A stretch of DNA of 64,000 nucleotides from Eopsaltria australis (taxonomy: Eukaryota > Chordata > Aves > Passeriformes > Petroicidae). The translations under genes and the position numbers were made by a program. The stretch spans positions 3,896,001 through 3,960,000 of the forward strand of contig JAVTVJ010000033.1 of NCBI GenBank assembly GCA_034509425.1, written 5' to 3'. Shown here in pieces: positions 49,060 through 61,175 of this stretch; positions within the stretch are counted from its first letter, which is position 1, and every line of letters begins with the position of its first letter. Under the pieces are notes generated by a model. The model did no database searches and had not been told where the DNA came from. It worked only from the letters and a program-made list of their open reading frames with translations.

Positions 49060-49640
49060 GTCAAATGCTTCTTTATGCTGGTTAATGTGAAAAGGGTGGA
49101 TGTCCTCAGACCCTTTGTATTTGATTACTCTGTTGGTGCCCCAGGAAAGCCAAGATCCTTGTGCCCAATCAGTCTGTCTGCAAGCTGTTGAGGGGACTCT
49201 ATTGAACAGTCTGCTGGGTTGAAGGGCAATTTGACTGAGTTGTTAAGGGGCACACAGCAACAGAGAGTCCTCCTCATGCGTCTCCACACACTTATTTGAT
49301 CACGTCACCCTCTGTCTGTCACTGCTAGCACCCTTGAAAGACTAGTATTAACAGTTTATGAAATACACTCTTTATTAATAAAAATGTGAGAGCTTATGAT
49401 TCAAGGATTCCTGGTGATAATATCTGGGTACAAAAACATATTCAAAGTGATATACTAGCAATCTCTAATCACTAACAAAAGTTAGTTTGAGATAATCATT
49501 CAACACCCATGGAGTATGGTTCTTACTCAAGAGGTGATTCTATGGGAGAGAAGACAAGTTCAGCCCACCAGCTGATGCCAGAAATGATAATGGACTCTTC
49601 CCTGACTTCTCCCCGTTCTTAATTTACTTTTGTACTATTT
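49060..49640 (-). mobile_element. Possible LTR (unassigned)
   Basis: This block is GC-richer at its left end and has a TTTATTAATAAA palindrome near 49371-49382, which supplies an AATAAA signal on the minus strand. Read on the minus strand, an AT-rich U3-like part is followed by this signal and a more GC-rich U5-like part, as in retroviral LTRs. The text at 49385-49510 seems familiar from avian repeats, but I cannot name it or find clear TG...CA ends. It could instead be unique sequence. Confidence 0.28.
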
Positions 49641-49789
49641 CTTTACATTTAGGTGGAGCTTGAGTGACTTTAGTCATACATCTTACTCATCAAGAGGTGG
49701 TTGTGCCTTGGAGGAAGATAATGTCAATATTATGTCTGAGATATCCTTGGGATGATATGTGAACCAACACATACAGGTAACCAAGGGAG
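49641..49789. other. Unique sequence between possible LTR and CR1
   Basis: No feature was recognised. Confidence 0.4.
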
Positions 49790-50082
49790 CATGTAAAGAA
49801 GATAGAGCCGGACTCTTCTCAGCATGAAGAAGAAGGCAATGGAAACAAATTCAAGTGCAGAAAATTTTGTTTGACCTTCAAAATTTTTTTTTTTCCTCTT
49901 AGGGCTGCCAAATACTTGAAAATATCACCTGGAGAGATTATGCAGTGTCCATCCTTGAGATAATCAAAACTGAGTGGACACAGCCCTGAGCCACCTATCC
50001 GAGTTTTCCCCACTATGAAAAGAGGGATTAGGACTAGGCAATCTCCACAAGCTCCTCCCAGTCTCTTTCATTCTGTGATTCC
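49790..50082 (+). mobile_element. CR1 LINE 3' end, internally deleted
   Basis: Landmarks in order are GATAGAGCCGGACTCTTCTC, GAAGGCAATGGAAACAAATTC, AAGTGCAGAAAATTTTG, GGGCTGCCAAATACTTG, TGTCCATCCTTGAGATAATC, GGATTAGGACTAGGCAATCTC and the terminal CATTCTGTGATTCC. These are the end of ORF2 and the 3' untranslated region of CR1. The stretch between AAGTGCAG and GGCTGCC is shorter than usual and holds a run of T, so part has been lost. It is truncated at the 5' end. Confidence 0.77.
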
Positions 50083-52128
50083 AGAGATCTATGGAAATAG
50101 AGTAATAATGTATTGACTCCAGAATATTTTCCCACTGCAAATCCTCCCTTTTCTGAAAGCTAACATCAAGGCACTTGGATAGAGATCAATCAGTGTAACA
50201 AACTCAATCCCTTCCTTGCAAATCAGTAAAATGTAGCATCTCAGGGAGAAGTAAAATATTCTTCCTATCTAAAAGAAAATGAGACAAGCAAAGTACTCTG
50301 AAAGTGGAAAGAAATTAATGTTCTAATTCAAACAAAACTAAATTACCAATGCTTCCTTCTTTGATGCTTGCTGGATTTTTCTAAACAATTTCTGTGTTTT
50401 CATTCAGAATATATTTATGCTGACACTATATTCTTTCTCAAGCAATATTTCAGAGACGTCAGAGGTAATGTAAGCTTCTTTGGTCCATAAAGCCATAAAT
50501 TTTCTTTTTATTTGAATATGTATAATTTTCTTAATATTGGGTATTTTTAGATTTAGAAAACTAGTTTTGACTTGAAGCTAAATTGCTGTAGAATCACAGG
50601 TATTACAATTTGGCAGCTATTGTATTAATACAATCCTGTCCCTGAAATAATTTGCAATTATATCAAAATCATTTGTTAATACTGCTTATTCAGAGATTCG
50701 GCATAAAAATCTAACATGTATCTTTGAGGAAATAAGTATAGAGTAACTTGTCAGAGCAATATCAAATTTGGACATGGAATGCCTATAAATGTGATATTTC
50801 AGAGCCTTGCAGAGAAAATCAGAAACTTAGTATGCTTCTCACTCTTTAAATCCCAGAAGAGATAAACATTTCTTGCTCAATTAAGGTTCCTGCCATAGCA
50901 AAAAAAAAAGACTTTTGTGGAATAAATTTGTTCAGTTGCTGTAATAGGTGGTTGCAATAGGATGTAGCTGACAGTCAAACGTATTGCCTAATTATGGCAT
51001 GCAGACATTATTATATAGTGGTTATTATATGTCAGCTTGTTTTGTTTAAATGGCAAAAGGCTGGCAAGGGGAAGGACTCCTCCATTTTCTCTTTTCTTCA
51101 TAGTATATAAAAACATAAAGATATAATAAAGATTGAATAGTATTTTAATATTTTTTCTTCCAAAAATTAATCTCTTTTTATTACAAATACAACATGAAAT
51201 TAGTGTTGGTTCATTAATTGCCCTGAATATATCTCAAGCAAAAGTGTGAATTGTGAGGCAGAAGTCTCCTTTTTTTGCAGGTCAGAGTGTTTATTGGTAC
51301 AAAATTTTAACAAATTTATATGTCAACACATACATTAAAGAAAGGATTTATGGCTTTCTACTTTGACCTGGGATCTACATGTATTTTCCGCACTTTTAAA
51401 ATGCAATTCCATCTGTATTTCATCCTTCCCATAAGAATATTTTAAATGAATATGAAAAAAGCGAAGGTATATTCCATTAATTTGATTAAATTAATAACAA
51501 GTATTTGTTATTGGATTATTTTTTTTCCTAAAATACTGAATAAGTACTAAATTGCAGCTATTTATACCACACTAAGACTACTTTGATTTTATATGTAATC
51601 AGGAGGTAGTATATATTATGGTTTTAGCTGTGGGTCATGTCAGAATTTGAGACATCCTCTCTTTTTTAACTTATAATAAATGTAACACAAGAAACACAAT
51701 AAAAAACAGCACTGAAAACTTGGTTTGGAAGTTCTTTATACAAGGAGTGACCTTATTTTACCAATATATTGGTTGATATGTTTTTATGATTTAGACAGTA
51801 TGTATTTTTTGATGAAGGTCCCAGAGGTGCATTCCTTGCCTTAAAGTATTTGTTTCTTTTTCCCCTCTGTTACATATTATTCTATCAATTAAAGTATAAT
51901 TCTTATTACTATTAAATATTATTATTAAAGATAATTCTTTGCTTATCTAAACTTCAATCTATGGTGTAGCTTTTCTAGTATGATCTGGGGTTCTTAGAGA
52001 AGTCTTTGAGAGAAACAAATTAAAACTGATAATATTTTTTTGAAAAATAAAATCATATGAGCAAATGAGCATAACTATGCGCATCATTTATTGAAATATG
52101 TAGACCTAGAGGTATGCTCTCATCAATA
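50083..52128. other. Unique AT-rich sequence, no gene seen
   Basis: No gene or transposon was recognised. The stretch 50915-51090 has a repeat-free, ATTA-containing texture (GCCTAATTATGGCATGC) that could be a conserved element; the evidence is weak. Confidence 0.45.
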
Positions 52129-52173
52129 CTTAGCATTAAATGTGTATTTCATGTGTAATGAAATAATGCTAAG
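52129..52173. repeat. Bulged hairpin flanked by 10-bp direct repeats
   Basis: Two arms pair: CTTAGCATT (52129-52137) with AATGCTAAG (52165-52173), and ATTTCAT (52146-52152) with ATGAAAT (52158-52164). That is 16 base pairs, with an 8-nt bulge (52138-52145) and a 5-nt loop. The decamer GCATCATTTA occurs at 52081-52090 and again at 52173-52182, on either side of the structure. It may be chance in AT-rich DNA or the relic of a small inverted-repeat element. Confidence 0.6.
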
Positions 52174-55100
52174 CATCATTTACTATATGTTTATATACTC
52201 CATAAATAGATAAAAATGTAGCCATTATAAAGTTGTGTCAGAGCAAAGATCCATTAAAGCCACCATCAAATCTTCAACAGAGCCAGTATTCTATGCTTAG
52301 AGAAAGTATATGGAAATAATGAAACAGGAAAGAAAGATTTTCTCTTGAATAATCTCTAAGTTTCTGTCACAATTTCACTGTCATGAAATCAATTTAAAAA
52401 AAAATAATCCTGAGCCCTCTTACATCTATCATAGTTAAAGGTACATAGACTTCCCAAACTTCTCTTCCACTGCTTTCACAGCTTTCCACTTGGTCCTATA
52501 GAAATTGTTGCACAACTGAGCTGCTGAATGAAGGGGAAAATTAAGATATTTTCCTTTCTTGAGATGAAGTATGTACCCAAAAGGGTTAAACAGTTTCTAT
52601 TGACTCTATCTATAATAGACTTATGGTAGGGTGGAATTTTTTCAGATGTGAAAACAATGACATTATAAAATGCATGAAGAAATATGTTTGTGTTAATCTT
52701 TACTCAGTGTAGGTCAGCACAAAAACATTAATAAAATACAAAGATGGATCAGTTTATTTCCCTTAGAAGAATAAGCATAGGACTAGGAAGATAGTTTCTG
52801 ATGTTGCTTGGAAGGAAAAAAAAACACTGAGAAAATACCATATGTCTCTCTGCAGGGAATCATATTGTATTCTATTATTTTTTACCACTTATGTATTTTA
52901 CTGAATTTGAGTCTAAAAATACATGAAAGAATTCCTTCCTTAGAATATTCAGTTAGCTGGAAAACAGAGCTCAACTCATAGGGAAAGAACAACAAGTTAT
53001 CCTGGGAATTTAAAGTGTTTTTCTAGCTTTTGCTATCTATATCCTGCATGTTCTATGGCAAAATGTGTCTGGGCACCTTCCAGGATCTGTACCTTGTCTC
53101 CCCATGAAGCTACATATTTTAGAAAGACAAGATAAATTACTTCTGTAATACCATAATATTAATGATTAGTATTAACTAATAATTTAATCAGTTGATTTAA
53201 TCAATTCCCAGAAATTGAAATCGGAGGGAAGGTATCTTCAAGATTTTAGTTTTCAGTTTGGTTTTGTTTGGTTGGGGTTTTTTTTCTAGGTTTTTTTTTT
53301 TTTAATTATTTTTCAAAGTCTTAAATGCATAATGGTGATTAAGTACTTGCCACATTTCATTATTATAAAATCTTCAAGGTGAGGGAAGACAGGAGTGTGA
53401 AGAGAAATCATTGCCTAAAGTTAGAAAGGATTCCTGCTCTCATACAGAAACAGAAGACTTTTTTTTAATCCCTAAATTGAAAAGCACAAACTTTTATGTT
53501 AGAGACGTTTGCATCATAGTAATTCTAGATAATATTTTAATTTCATAAAGATTGCAAACCTTGAAAATACCACCCCATACTGGAAGTAATGACAGAATGT
53601 TGATTATAGTGTTGTGACTGTGACCTCGCAATTACTGATGCCACATACACCAGCTGTGATGAGTATCTATGAACAGGAGTTGAGCTCCGGCCAGATTATG
53701 AGTAGGACATAGAATTTTGCAGTCCATACCTACTGAAAATGTAATATTTCATCTTTCCTTTATCTTTTTGGGTTTTCCTTTTTGGTTTTTTTTTTTTTTT
53801 TTTTTGGTTGTTTGTGGGGCCTTTTGTTGTTTGTTCGTATATGTGTAGTTTCTCCTAGGGATGAATTCAACTGTGTCAAAACATAGAGTATTAGGATGGC
53901 AATCTATAGCTAAAATTTACACGTATGTGGGCAGGGATGAATACGTAGCTGCATATGTGTCTGCATAAGTGTCTTGGCACACTGTCAAAATTTTAACCAA
54001 TGTCTATTGCTTTGAAGCTGAGATAAATACTGATTTTTGAGAAGAGAGGAAATTGAAGTCATAAACATTGACCCATATTGAAATGGCTGGATTGTAACTA
54101 CTAAGAATAAACTCCTCATGAGTGAATCATGAGTGAAGCTGGTTTTCACTGCTTCAGAGAAAGGAATCTGTATTGTAGAAAATGAATGAGAAGGCTTGTC
54201 TATTTGGTGCTATTTATTGAACAAGATGTGCATACCCATTATGATTTACGCATGATAAGCTGAAATAATGAGTCAGTGCTGAGCTCAATGATTGCATTTA
54301 TCCTAGCAGAATCATATCCTCTTCTGAGCAGTTACTTGAAAGTTCAATTTGTACTATTGAAATGTTTCTTGTAGCAATATGAGTACTTCAGTATTTTGGG
54401 TTTTGTAGACATAAAAAACCCTTTTCTGCACACCAGGCAGCTTTGGAAGTCAGAACAGTGTGCTTTTTATTGTCTATTTGTTTATTTGAGCTATTGTTTG
54501 TTTGTCTGCTTATGACGATTATTATTCTTGGGATGAATGAACACTGAATATATCATATTCTAACCCTTAGTGCTTTATACGTCCTGGGTTTTATCTCTAA
54601 AGTTGCAAACAACTCAAATTTAAATATTGAACATTAAAAATAATCCAGCTTGACTGTTTAAATTACTTATGCATGTACAGTACATGCTCTCATGATTGTG
54701 CTTCCTTGTAAAATATTACCATATGAAATCAAACAGACAATTAAAGTTCACAAATGTGGGGAAAATATATTACCAACATGACGTTGTAATTTAGTGACAG
54801 ATACTGTATGGTAACATTGTAATGGCCCACAGCCAGTGAATTTTTCTGTGCAGATGGTCCCTGCACCTGCAAGCTATTGGAAGGTACCATGTTTTGAATG
54901 CTATGTTTAGATCTCATGAGAAGGCCTTTTTTGAACGTTAATGCAATGCCCAGAAATTTTAGCTTGTAGCAATTATTTCTACTATGATGAGCCCAAGTTT
55001 TGTTTATTCCTCTATTAAAAAGTGATCATGGTGGAAGCCTGTGTTGCTAAAACAGTGAAGTTTTAACAGGCTATGATATGTGAGTAAAAAGAATACATCA

Positions 55101-55208
55101 GATATTCCAGTGGTTTGTATATTTCACCATCACTGGCATTTGTTCATATTCAGTTCAACATGGATGTTACCTGCTATACTACTGCTTCATACCATGATGC
55201 CTTTTTTC
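52174..55208. other. Unique AT-rich sequence with T/G tracts, no gene seen
   Basis: No gene was recognised. Low-complexity T/G tracts lie at 53254-53310 and 53765-53820. Confidence 0.5.
53765..53820. repeat. T/G-rich low-complexity tract
   Basis: Long T runs interrupted by GGG and GG, similar in style to the tracts at 17918 and 40255. Confidence 0.9.
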
Positions 55209-55568
55209 TGGTCTTAGGAAATAAAGGCTCAGACACAGTGAAAGGGTTGGGGGTTGTTTACCTCGGTATTTTAATAGGATCCCGTTCGATGGCTTCTGCC
55301 GTCCAGGTAGAACACGCTGCAAAAACCCCGTCCCCCCAGTCGAGTATACAATTAAAGACTCTACACATTAGCATGTCTACCAGGAGGGCCCAATAAGGGG
55401 CCTGGGTGGGCTAACTTCTAGTTTACAAAATCTATTTTACTAGGAGACTTTGAGGGCTCACGAAAACAGGGTGTTTGGTCTCTAGCTCTACGTGGCTTCA
55501 GGGGTGTTTAGTCTACTGGCTTCCTAAACACCATGAAACCAGGCTAAACTATCACCTAAAGCATCACA
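55209..55568 (-). mobile_element. LTR family C, CpG-rich solo LTR (approximate ends)
   Basis: An abrupt GC- and CpG-rich island in AT-rich DNA. At least nine CpG sites are visible, for example in CCTCGGTA, CCCGTTCGATGG, GCCGTCC and AGTCGAG. On the minus strand it reads like an avian LTR that I recognise: TGTGATGCTTTAGG at the left end, then GGCCCTCCTGG, TCTTTAATTGTATACTCGAC as a possible TATA region, ACCTGGACGGCAGAAGCCA, CCTATTAAAATACCG with an ATTAAA signal, and TGTGTCTGAGCCTTTATTTCC near the 3' end. Retained CpGs suggest a younger insertion than the CR1 copies. No retroviral genes are next to it. Exact ends and a target-site duplication could not be fixed. The 93-codon plus frame overlapping it is antisense to the LTR and not a gene. 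Confidence 0.6.
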
Positions 55569-57159
55569 AGTATGCATGCTGATACTTGTAAATATAGGGA
55601 ACAGGGTACGACATATTCAGGAGAAAAAGCAGAAAAAATCCCTCAGGCATCACCAACTATTCGAACTCATTTGGCACAAATCTCAGGAGTTACATAATAG
55701 CACTCAAAGTGTGAAAAATCATGTCTTTAATGTGTCATTCTAACATTGTAATGTTATTTCTGTATCAGTATGTTGTTAAAAAAAACAAAATTAGAGTTTA
55801 CAAAGTTATCACATTTATGAACTCCCATTTCAAAATCTATAAAATGTGTATTTACCTGTATTTTATTTTTACCTGTGTCATCAGTCTTCAACAAAAATGG
55901 TCTTTTTCATGTATGAAATGTACAGTACTATATATGCAATTCGTATATGCTTGTATAGTACCATAAATAAAGGAATTAGAAAAACTAGTAACTAATCTTT
56001 CTTCTAACGGCCGCATTGGATTGTACTACTTCTGGCCATTTTTGTCTTTTTATGCCTTTTAGGCCACTTTTTCAAGAATGGGAATTAGTAAATTGCTTAT
56101 GATAAAAAGTAATTTGATAGAAGTTATTGAAGAATAGCTTTTAACCTTGCATTCAAATTTTGAACTTATACATGTGAAAATTTGCTACAAAGTAGTCAAA
56201 AGTGTTTTTTTTTTTCTTTTTAAAGTGGTGGCACATACTTTTAGAGATGTTTTCCTTCAGAGAATGATGCTTTTATACAGTTGAAACATTAAAAGTGTGT
56301 AATCGAATTTCTACAATTTTAAAATTATTATAAGTTCTTTCCAGAATACTTTGAAAATACATTCAGTTCAATGTTAATTGTAATTCCCTCTTTGAATTAA
56401 ATGTTTTATTCATATATTGTAAAATTCGTTGAAATGAGAGATCTTAAGTGGGCAGACAGGTTTTTTAGTACTATTGTGATTTTAATTTCTTAAGTAAAGA
56501 ATGCAACTACAGTTTTTTAAATCATTAACCAGACCATATGCCTCCATTCTGGATTGGGAACAACATTCATCATCCAGAAATCAACTGGAAAACCCAGCAA
56601 AATCCAAAAGCGTGAGAAAAAATTGCAACCATTGAAAATCATTTGTCTCGGATCCAAAACACAATAGTCTGAGTTTTCTTTTCTGGATCAAAGTCATGGA
56701 ATCAAATAACTAGGGCAATAAGGACTCTGAAGAATTTGAGAAAGTCTTGCTACTCACAGCCAGACCAAATATCTTTTGAAATAACAGCAGTGCTCATAAG
56801 AGAGGTTCCTGTGAGAACATAAACACATAGATGGCATTTAAGAAGCAGCAGTAAAATTGACGATGCATTATCTCTGAAAGGTTTTCAGGCTATTGTTATA
56901 GACTAGATAGCTTACTGAGATTAATTTTATGAGATATACTCCAAAGGTCTGAAAATCTTGGTGCAAATCAGAAACTCTGCTGCTCTTTGCCCATGCTATT
57001 TGTTGCGCAAAAAAATAATGAAGAGATTGGTCATGTCAATGACAAAAAGCAGACAGATAGATAGATTTCAGCTCGTTAATCATATGAACAAATGTATATG
57101 ATCAATTGATATAGAAAGCAATCAGATCACTACCAACCAGAGGGAAAATACAACTTCAA
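55569..57159. other. Unique AT-rich sequence, no gene seen
   Basis: No gene or transposon was recognised. The palindrome-like AAGTATGCATGCTGATACTT at 55568-55587 borders the LTR. Confidence 0.45.
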
Positions 57160-57340
57160 CACATACCCAGAGGGCAGCATTCACGCATCCATGTTGTTGA
57201 GGCAGTGTATCGAACACAAGGTTTAATAAGGCAGGAAAATTATGCCAAATCACAGCAGATTAACCTGCCTAAGACCTAATTAGAGGATAAGCTCATAACT
57301 GTTTAACATTTGCATACAAGTGCACTGACACAAAGGTAAA
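57160..57340. other. Possible conserved noncoding element
   Basis: A repeat-free block with GACCTAATTAGAGGAT (a TAATTA homeodomain site), GCAGATTAACCTGCC and an octamer-like ATTTGCAT at 57308-57315. The call rests on texture and motifs only. Confidence 0.22.
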
Positions 57341-60300
57341 AAATGAGAAGGTCACACCTGAAGATTTAAGCCAATGTTTTGGCTCTCAGGGTTAACTACA
57401 TAGCCAATTTCTTAATAAATGCATGGGGTTGTTTTTTGTTTAACTTCAAGTCAGATAAACAGAACTGCATTTTTTTTCTGCAGTTTGACTACTATGCTAT
57501 TGCTTATGATTTTGGAGGATACCAGAAGTACACTAGTCTATTCTTCAATAAGATTTTATTATAAGATTAAAAGCAAGTACTTATATCCCGCAGAATGCTG
57601 AACAAGAAACACACGCGTTTGTGTCATTTTTCATTTCTTGGCTTTAATTTGTGTTGCTTATTTCTGCTGGTACAGATTAGCATGAGGACTGAAGTACTGT
57701 TACGTGCCTAAATCCGAATTACATTTTCAGACTTCACATAGTTACTGTTTTTAGCCTTTTAGATTAATGTAGAACATGAAATATTGACAGTGTAGATATT
57801 TTTGAGTTGCAAGTAAAAGGCAGTAGAATAATCCTGTTGAGTGCTGGTAATGTGGGTCCATTATCCTTTTTTTTCCTTCTTTTTTTTTTTTTTTATTTTT
57901 TATCACAGTTAAAATCAAGTGGTAATTAATTTAGCTGATACTCAGTGTAGATCAACTCATGTTCATTGCAGTCCGCAGCCTTGTGTGTATTTTGTTCGGT
58001 GAGAGCAGAATAACATAATTTCTATCAACATCAATCTTCAAAACCAGTTTACATGTGGGGTTTGGACCAAGGACTGCCGCTGAACTTTCTGTGTGCAACG
58101 ATAAATGGAATGATGTTGAAATCAAGAAAAAAATGTACCTAAAAATCTCATTCAAGAAACAGGATTGAAAACTCAGCTGTGGTTTTTGAAATCTATTCAT
58201 AAAAATACATTTAGACACAATTTATTTTATAATAATGAAACTGCAAATAGGTTGGGAAATTTGAGTTTATCTTTGTAATTGACTGAGGTACAGCCAAAAT
58301 TTAATTGCAACTAGTTTGAATTTTCCATGCATTTTAATTTTTCATTTATTTCAGTCTTCCTGTCAGTAGCCTTCCACAAAGTTAGTGACAGGAGATATTA
58401 TTTCTGGCCTTAAAACACTATAATTTATATTGTTTTTAAAAAAGAGGAAAATCAGCTTGAAGTTATTGATTCATAGTTAATTAGGAAAAAAAAGGAGTTA
58501 ATGGTATTCTTAGGAATATATATATATTATGATTAATGAAATAGCAAAATAAGAAAATATTCCTGATTTATTTTTTTTATTATTTCTGATCACAGTGATT
58601 GCTGAAAAAAACTGATAAAGAAAAAGGAGAGAGCCATTTGCAAACATTGTGCTGTTTTCTTCCCTCCTGCCCCACAAATACATTGTGAGAAATGATGCCA
58701 TGATGCAAGTGTTATAACCTTTAATCCCCTCTTTTCTCTGTAGTCCTGGCAAAGAGGGAAGCCAAGTGAGATGCCAAGTAAAAGATGCGCAGAACCTTCC
58801 AGTCACAACATAGTTTCAGTGTGGTTCCCTGCACTTTGTACTAACTACTAGAACTGGCAGGAAGTTTTCTGCAAGAATGATTTTGTCATATAGAAAATAC
58901 TTCCAGTGGGGTATAAAAGCTATAGATATTTCCAATTAAAATCACTTTTTTCAAATAAAATCAGTGATGGAAATAGGCAGGTCATAGTGACAAGGCGAAC
59001 AGTCAGGAATGATACTGAGTGACAGGGAAGTGTATGAGAGAAAACAGAATGGCTGAATGGCCCAAATTTTCATTACTTAACCTGGCTTCCTGACTAAGCC
59101 TGAAAATCAGTTCATTTTGTAAATCTGAATGGCCACCTTTCAAATGATCATTGTTCAAAGGCACTAATCAAAATTAATGTGTCTTCATAAAGCAAGAGAG
59201 AATTCTGTGATTCCAAAGGAATCCAGAATTGGAATTTTTTGGGAAATTGTTATTTTTAACATGATGAGGGAAAGACTTTATTTTTTTTCCATCCAGAAAT
59301 TTTGACACTTTTTTTTGGAAAAGGAATTCTGTTCCCCACTTATCTTCTGCACAGATATGTCTATGTAGTCTGTCAAACATATGCAGTGCTATGCAGCTAT
59401 CTGGGGCAATGGCAGACAAGCTCACTAAAGCACCAGAAATTGTACCACTACCTTCACCTAGACTACTGTAGGTTATTCTTCAAGATACCTTTCCTTTTAG
59501 AAGCCTACATTCCTTCACAGCGGAGTAACTCTTTAGAGATACACCACATATGTCTGTACAACATTGGTTTGTTCCATTTTGAAGCCTTTAGGACAGGCAA
59601 GAACTTTAGAAAGATACCTCAGAGTTGTAAATACAAGTCTGAGAGGTCTTGATGTTGTTATTTGCTACTAGCTCACATTTTGGTATCTATTGGTTATAAC
59701 ATACTTTTGGGCTTATTGAACCCTCACAAAATAGAAGTGAAAATTCAGACCACAGCTTAAGTTGTTAAGAATTTGTGTTCATATCACTGCAGCTGTGCTA
59801 CAAGACAAGGTAAATATACAAGGTTAGATGCAAAAAAAACATATCTTGTGTGTTTGGAACAGTCTAGTTTGATAAAGCACTGAAAAGTATGGCAAATTAG
59901 TCAACATTGAGGTAGCTGCTGCAGGTAAGATGCTTTTGATACCTAACCTACATTATTTATGGGTTATCCTGTGTATCTCTGTACATCTCTACCTCTTTAG
60001 AGCAGGTAACAGCTCAGCTAAAATGTTACTAAAGATCTCATGATGATGATAGTAAGAAGTAATGCAAATGCAAAGTCAGGGCTTCATTTCTTCATTCCAA
60101 GCTTTTGGATAAGTGACTTCTGAATGTTCACTCCCTCTTTTTTTTTTTTTTTTGTAATTTAATCTCCATTAAAAAAATTGCAATGCTTCCGTTACCTTCT
60201 GTTAGGTTTTTGTATGCCACTGCTTTAATCAGTGGCATCTATTTCCTGGCTTGTCAGTATAATGCTAATGTAATTAAAGATATTCATCCTTGCAAAATAT

Positions 60301-61078
60301 ATGCTGTAATATTAATGTGTCTAATTGTAACAAACACTGGGAAGTATCTTACATCAGAAAAGCAGAAGGGATTATGAAAAAGGTGCAAAAGAGAAGAAAA
60401 GAAAAAAAATGTAAACAGATGTTCACACCAGGATATTTTCTGCTTTTGTACTTTGGGGGAAAGTAATATAGCTTGATATAGAGGTTTCACTGTGAAGTCA
60501 GACAACTTAAGTTTAGAGATCTATGGGTTTTTTACCTAATAATTCAGATGACTTTTTGCATTGGCTTGCTTAAAATAAATGTTTGATACCATACTATAAT
60601 AATGCTTTATACCTGAAGCAATTTTCCATTGGTTTTCCTCCCTGAAAGACTAACATGAGGATAACATTTTAAATTACGACTTTCAAATGCAATTTAATTA
60701 AACAGAGATAGTATTTTAAATGTTTTACCATCAGCTGAATATAGATATATATTTGCAGCAATGATTCAAAGATGAATTCAGTAGGCAGAATGTTTTTCTG
60801 CTAATATTAGAGATTTGAAGAATACCTCAATCTATGTGACTTTCCAACATGTTTGAAAATAGGAAATATAGAGTAGAGAGACTCAAATTTTCTTCATTTT
60901 GTAATTCTAATGGGATTATTAAAAAATTAGTCGCCCTTCAAAATGAAAGGGACTACAAATCTCTGTACTTACATGTTTGTAATGTGGCATCTCTGAAGCA
61001 CACAAGTAGAAATAGTGTAGGTGCATATTATGGGAGCAAAAGAGTATAAATATAGAGAACCTCTCAGATCTTTATATT
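57341..61078. other. Unique AT-rich sequence, no gene seen
   Basis: Contains T runs at about 57867-57893 and 60139-60155. The 116-codon plus frame at 59302-59652 overlaps a minus frame of 83 codons, and neither has recognisable features. Confidence 0.5.
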
Positions 61079-61175
61079 TCATAGAATCATGGAATAGTTC
61101 AGGTTGAAAGGGCCCTTTCAAGGTCATCAAGTTCAACTCCACTGCAATGAGCCAGGACATCAACTAAATCAGGTT
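61079..61175 (-). mobile_element. CR1 LINE 3' tail
   Basis: The plus strand begins TCATAGAATCATGGAATAG, the reverse complement of the CR1 3' terminal repeat. It continues GGTTGAAAGGGCCC, GGTCATCAAGTTCAAC and CTGCAATGAGCCAGGACATC, the usual CR1 3' untranslated region. Only about 100 bases remain before the match fades, a strongly 5'-truncated copy. Confidence 0.82.

Noticed and set aside
55115..55396. 93-codon plus-strand frame
   Set aside because: Half unique sequence and half antisense LTR-C, with no protein features.
59302..59652. 116-codon plus-strand frame
   Set aside because: No recognisable domain, no splice context, and an overlapping minus-strand frame of similar quality. Chance is sufficient.
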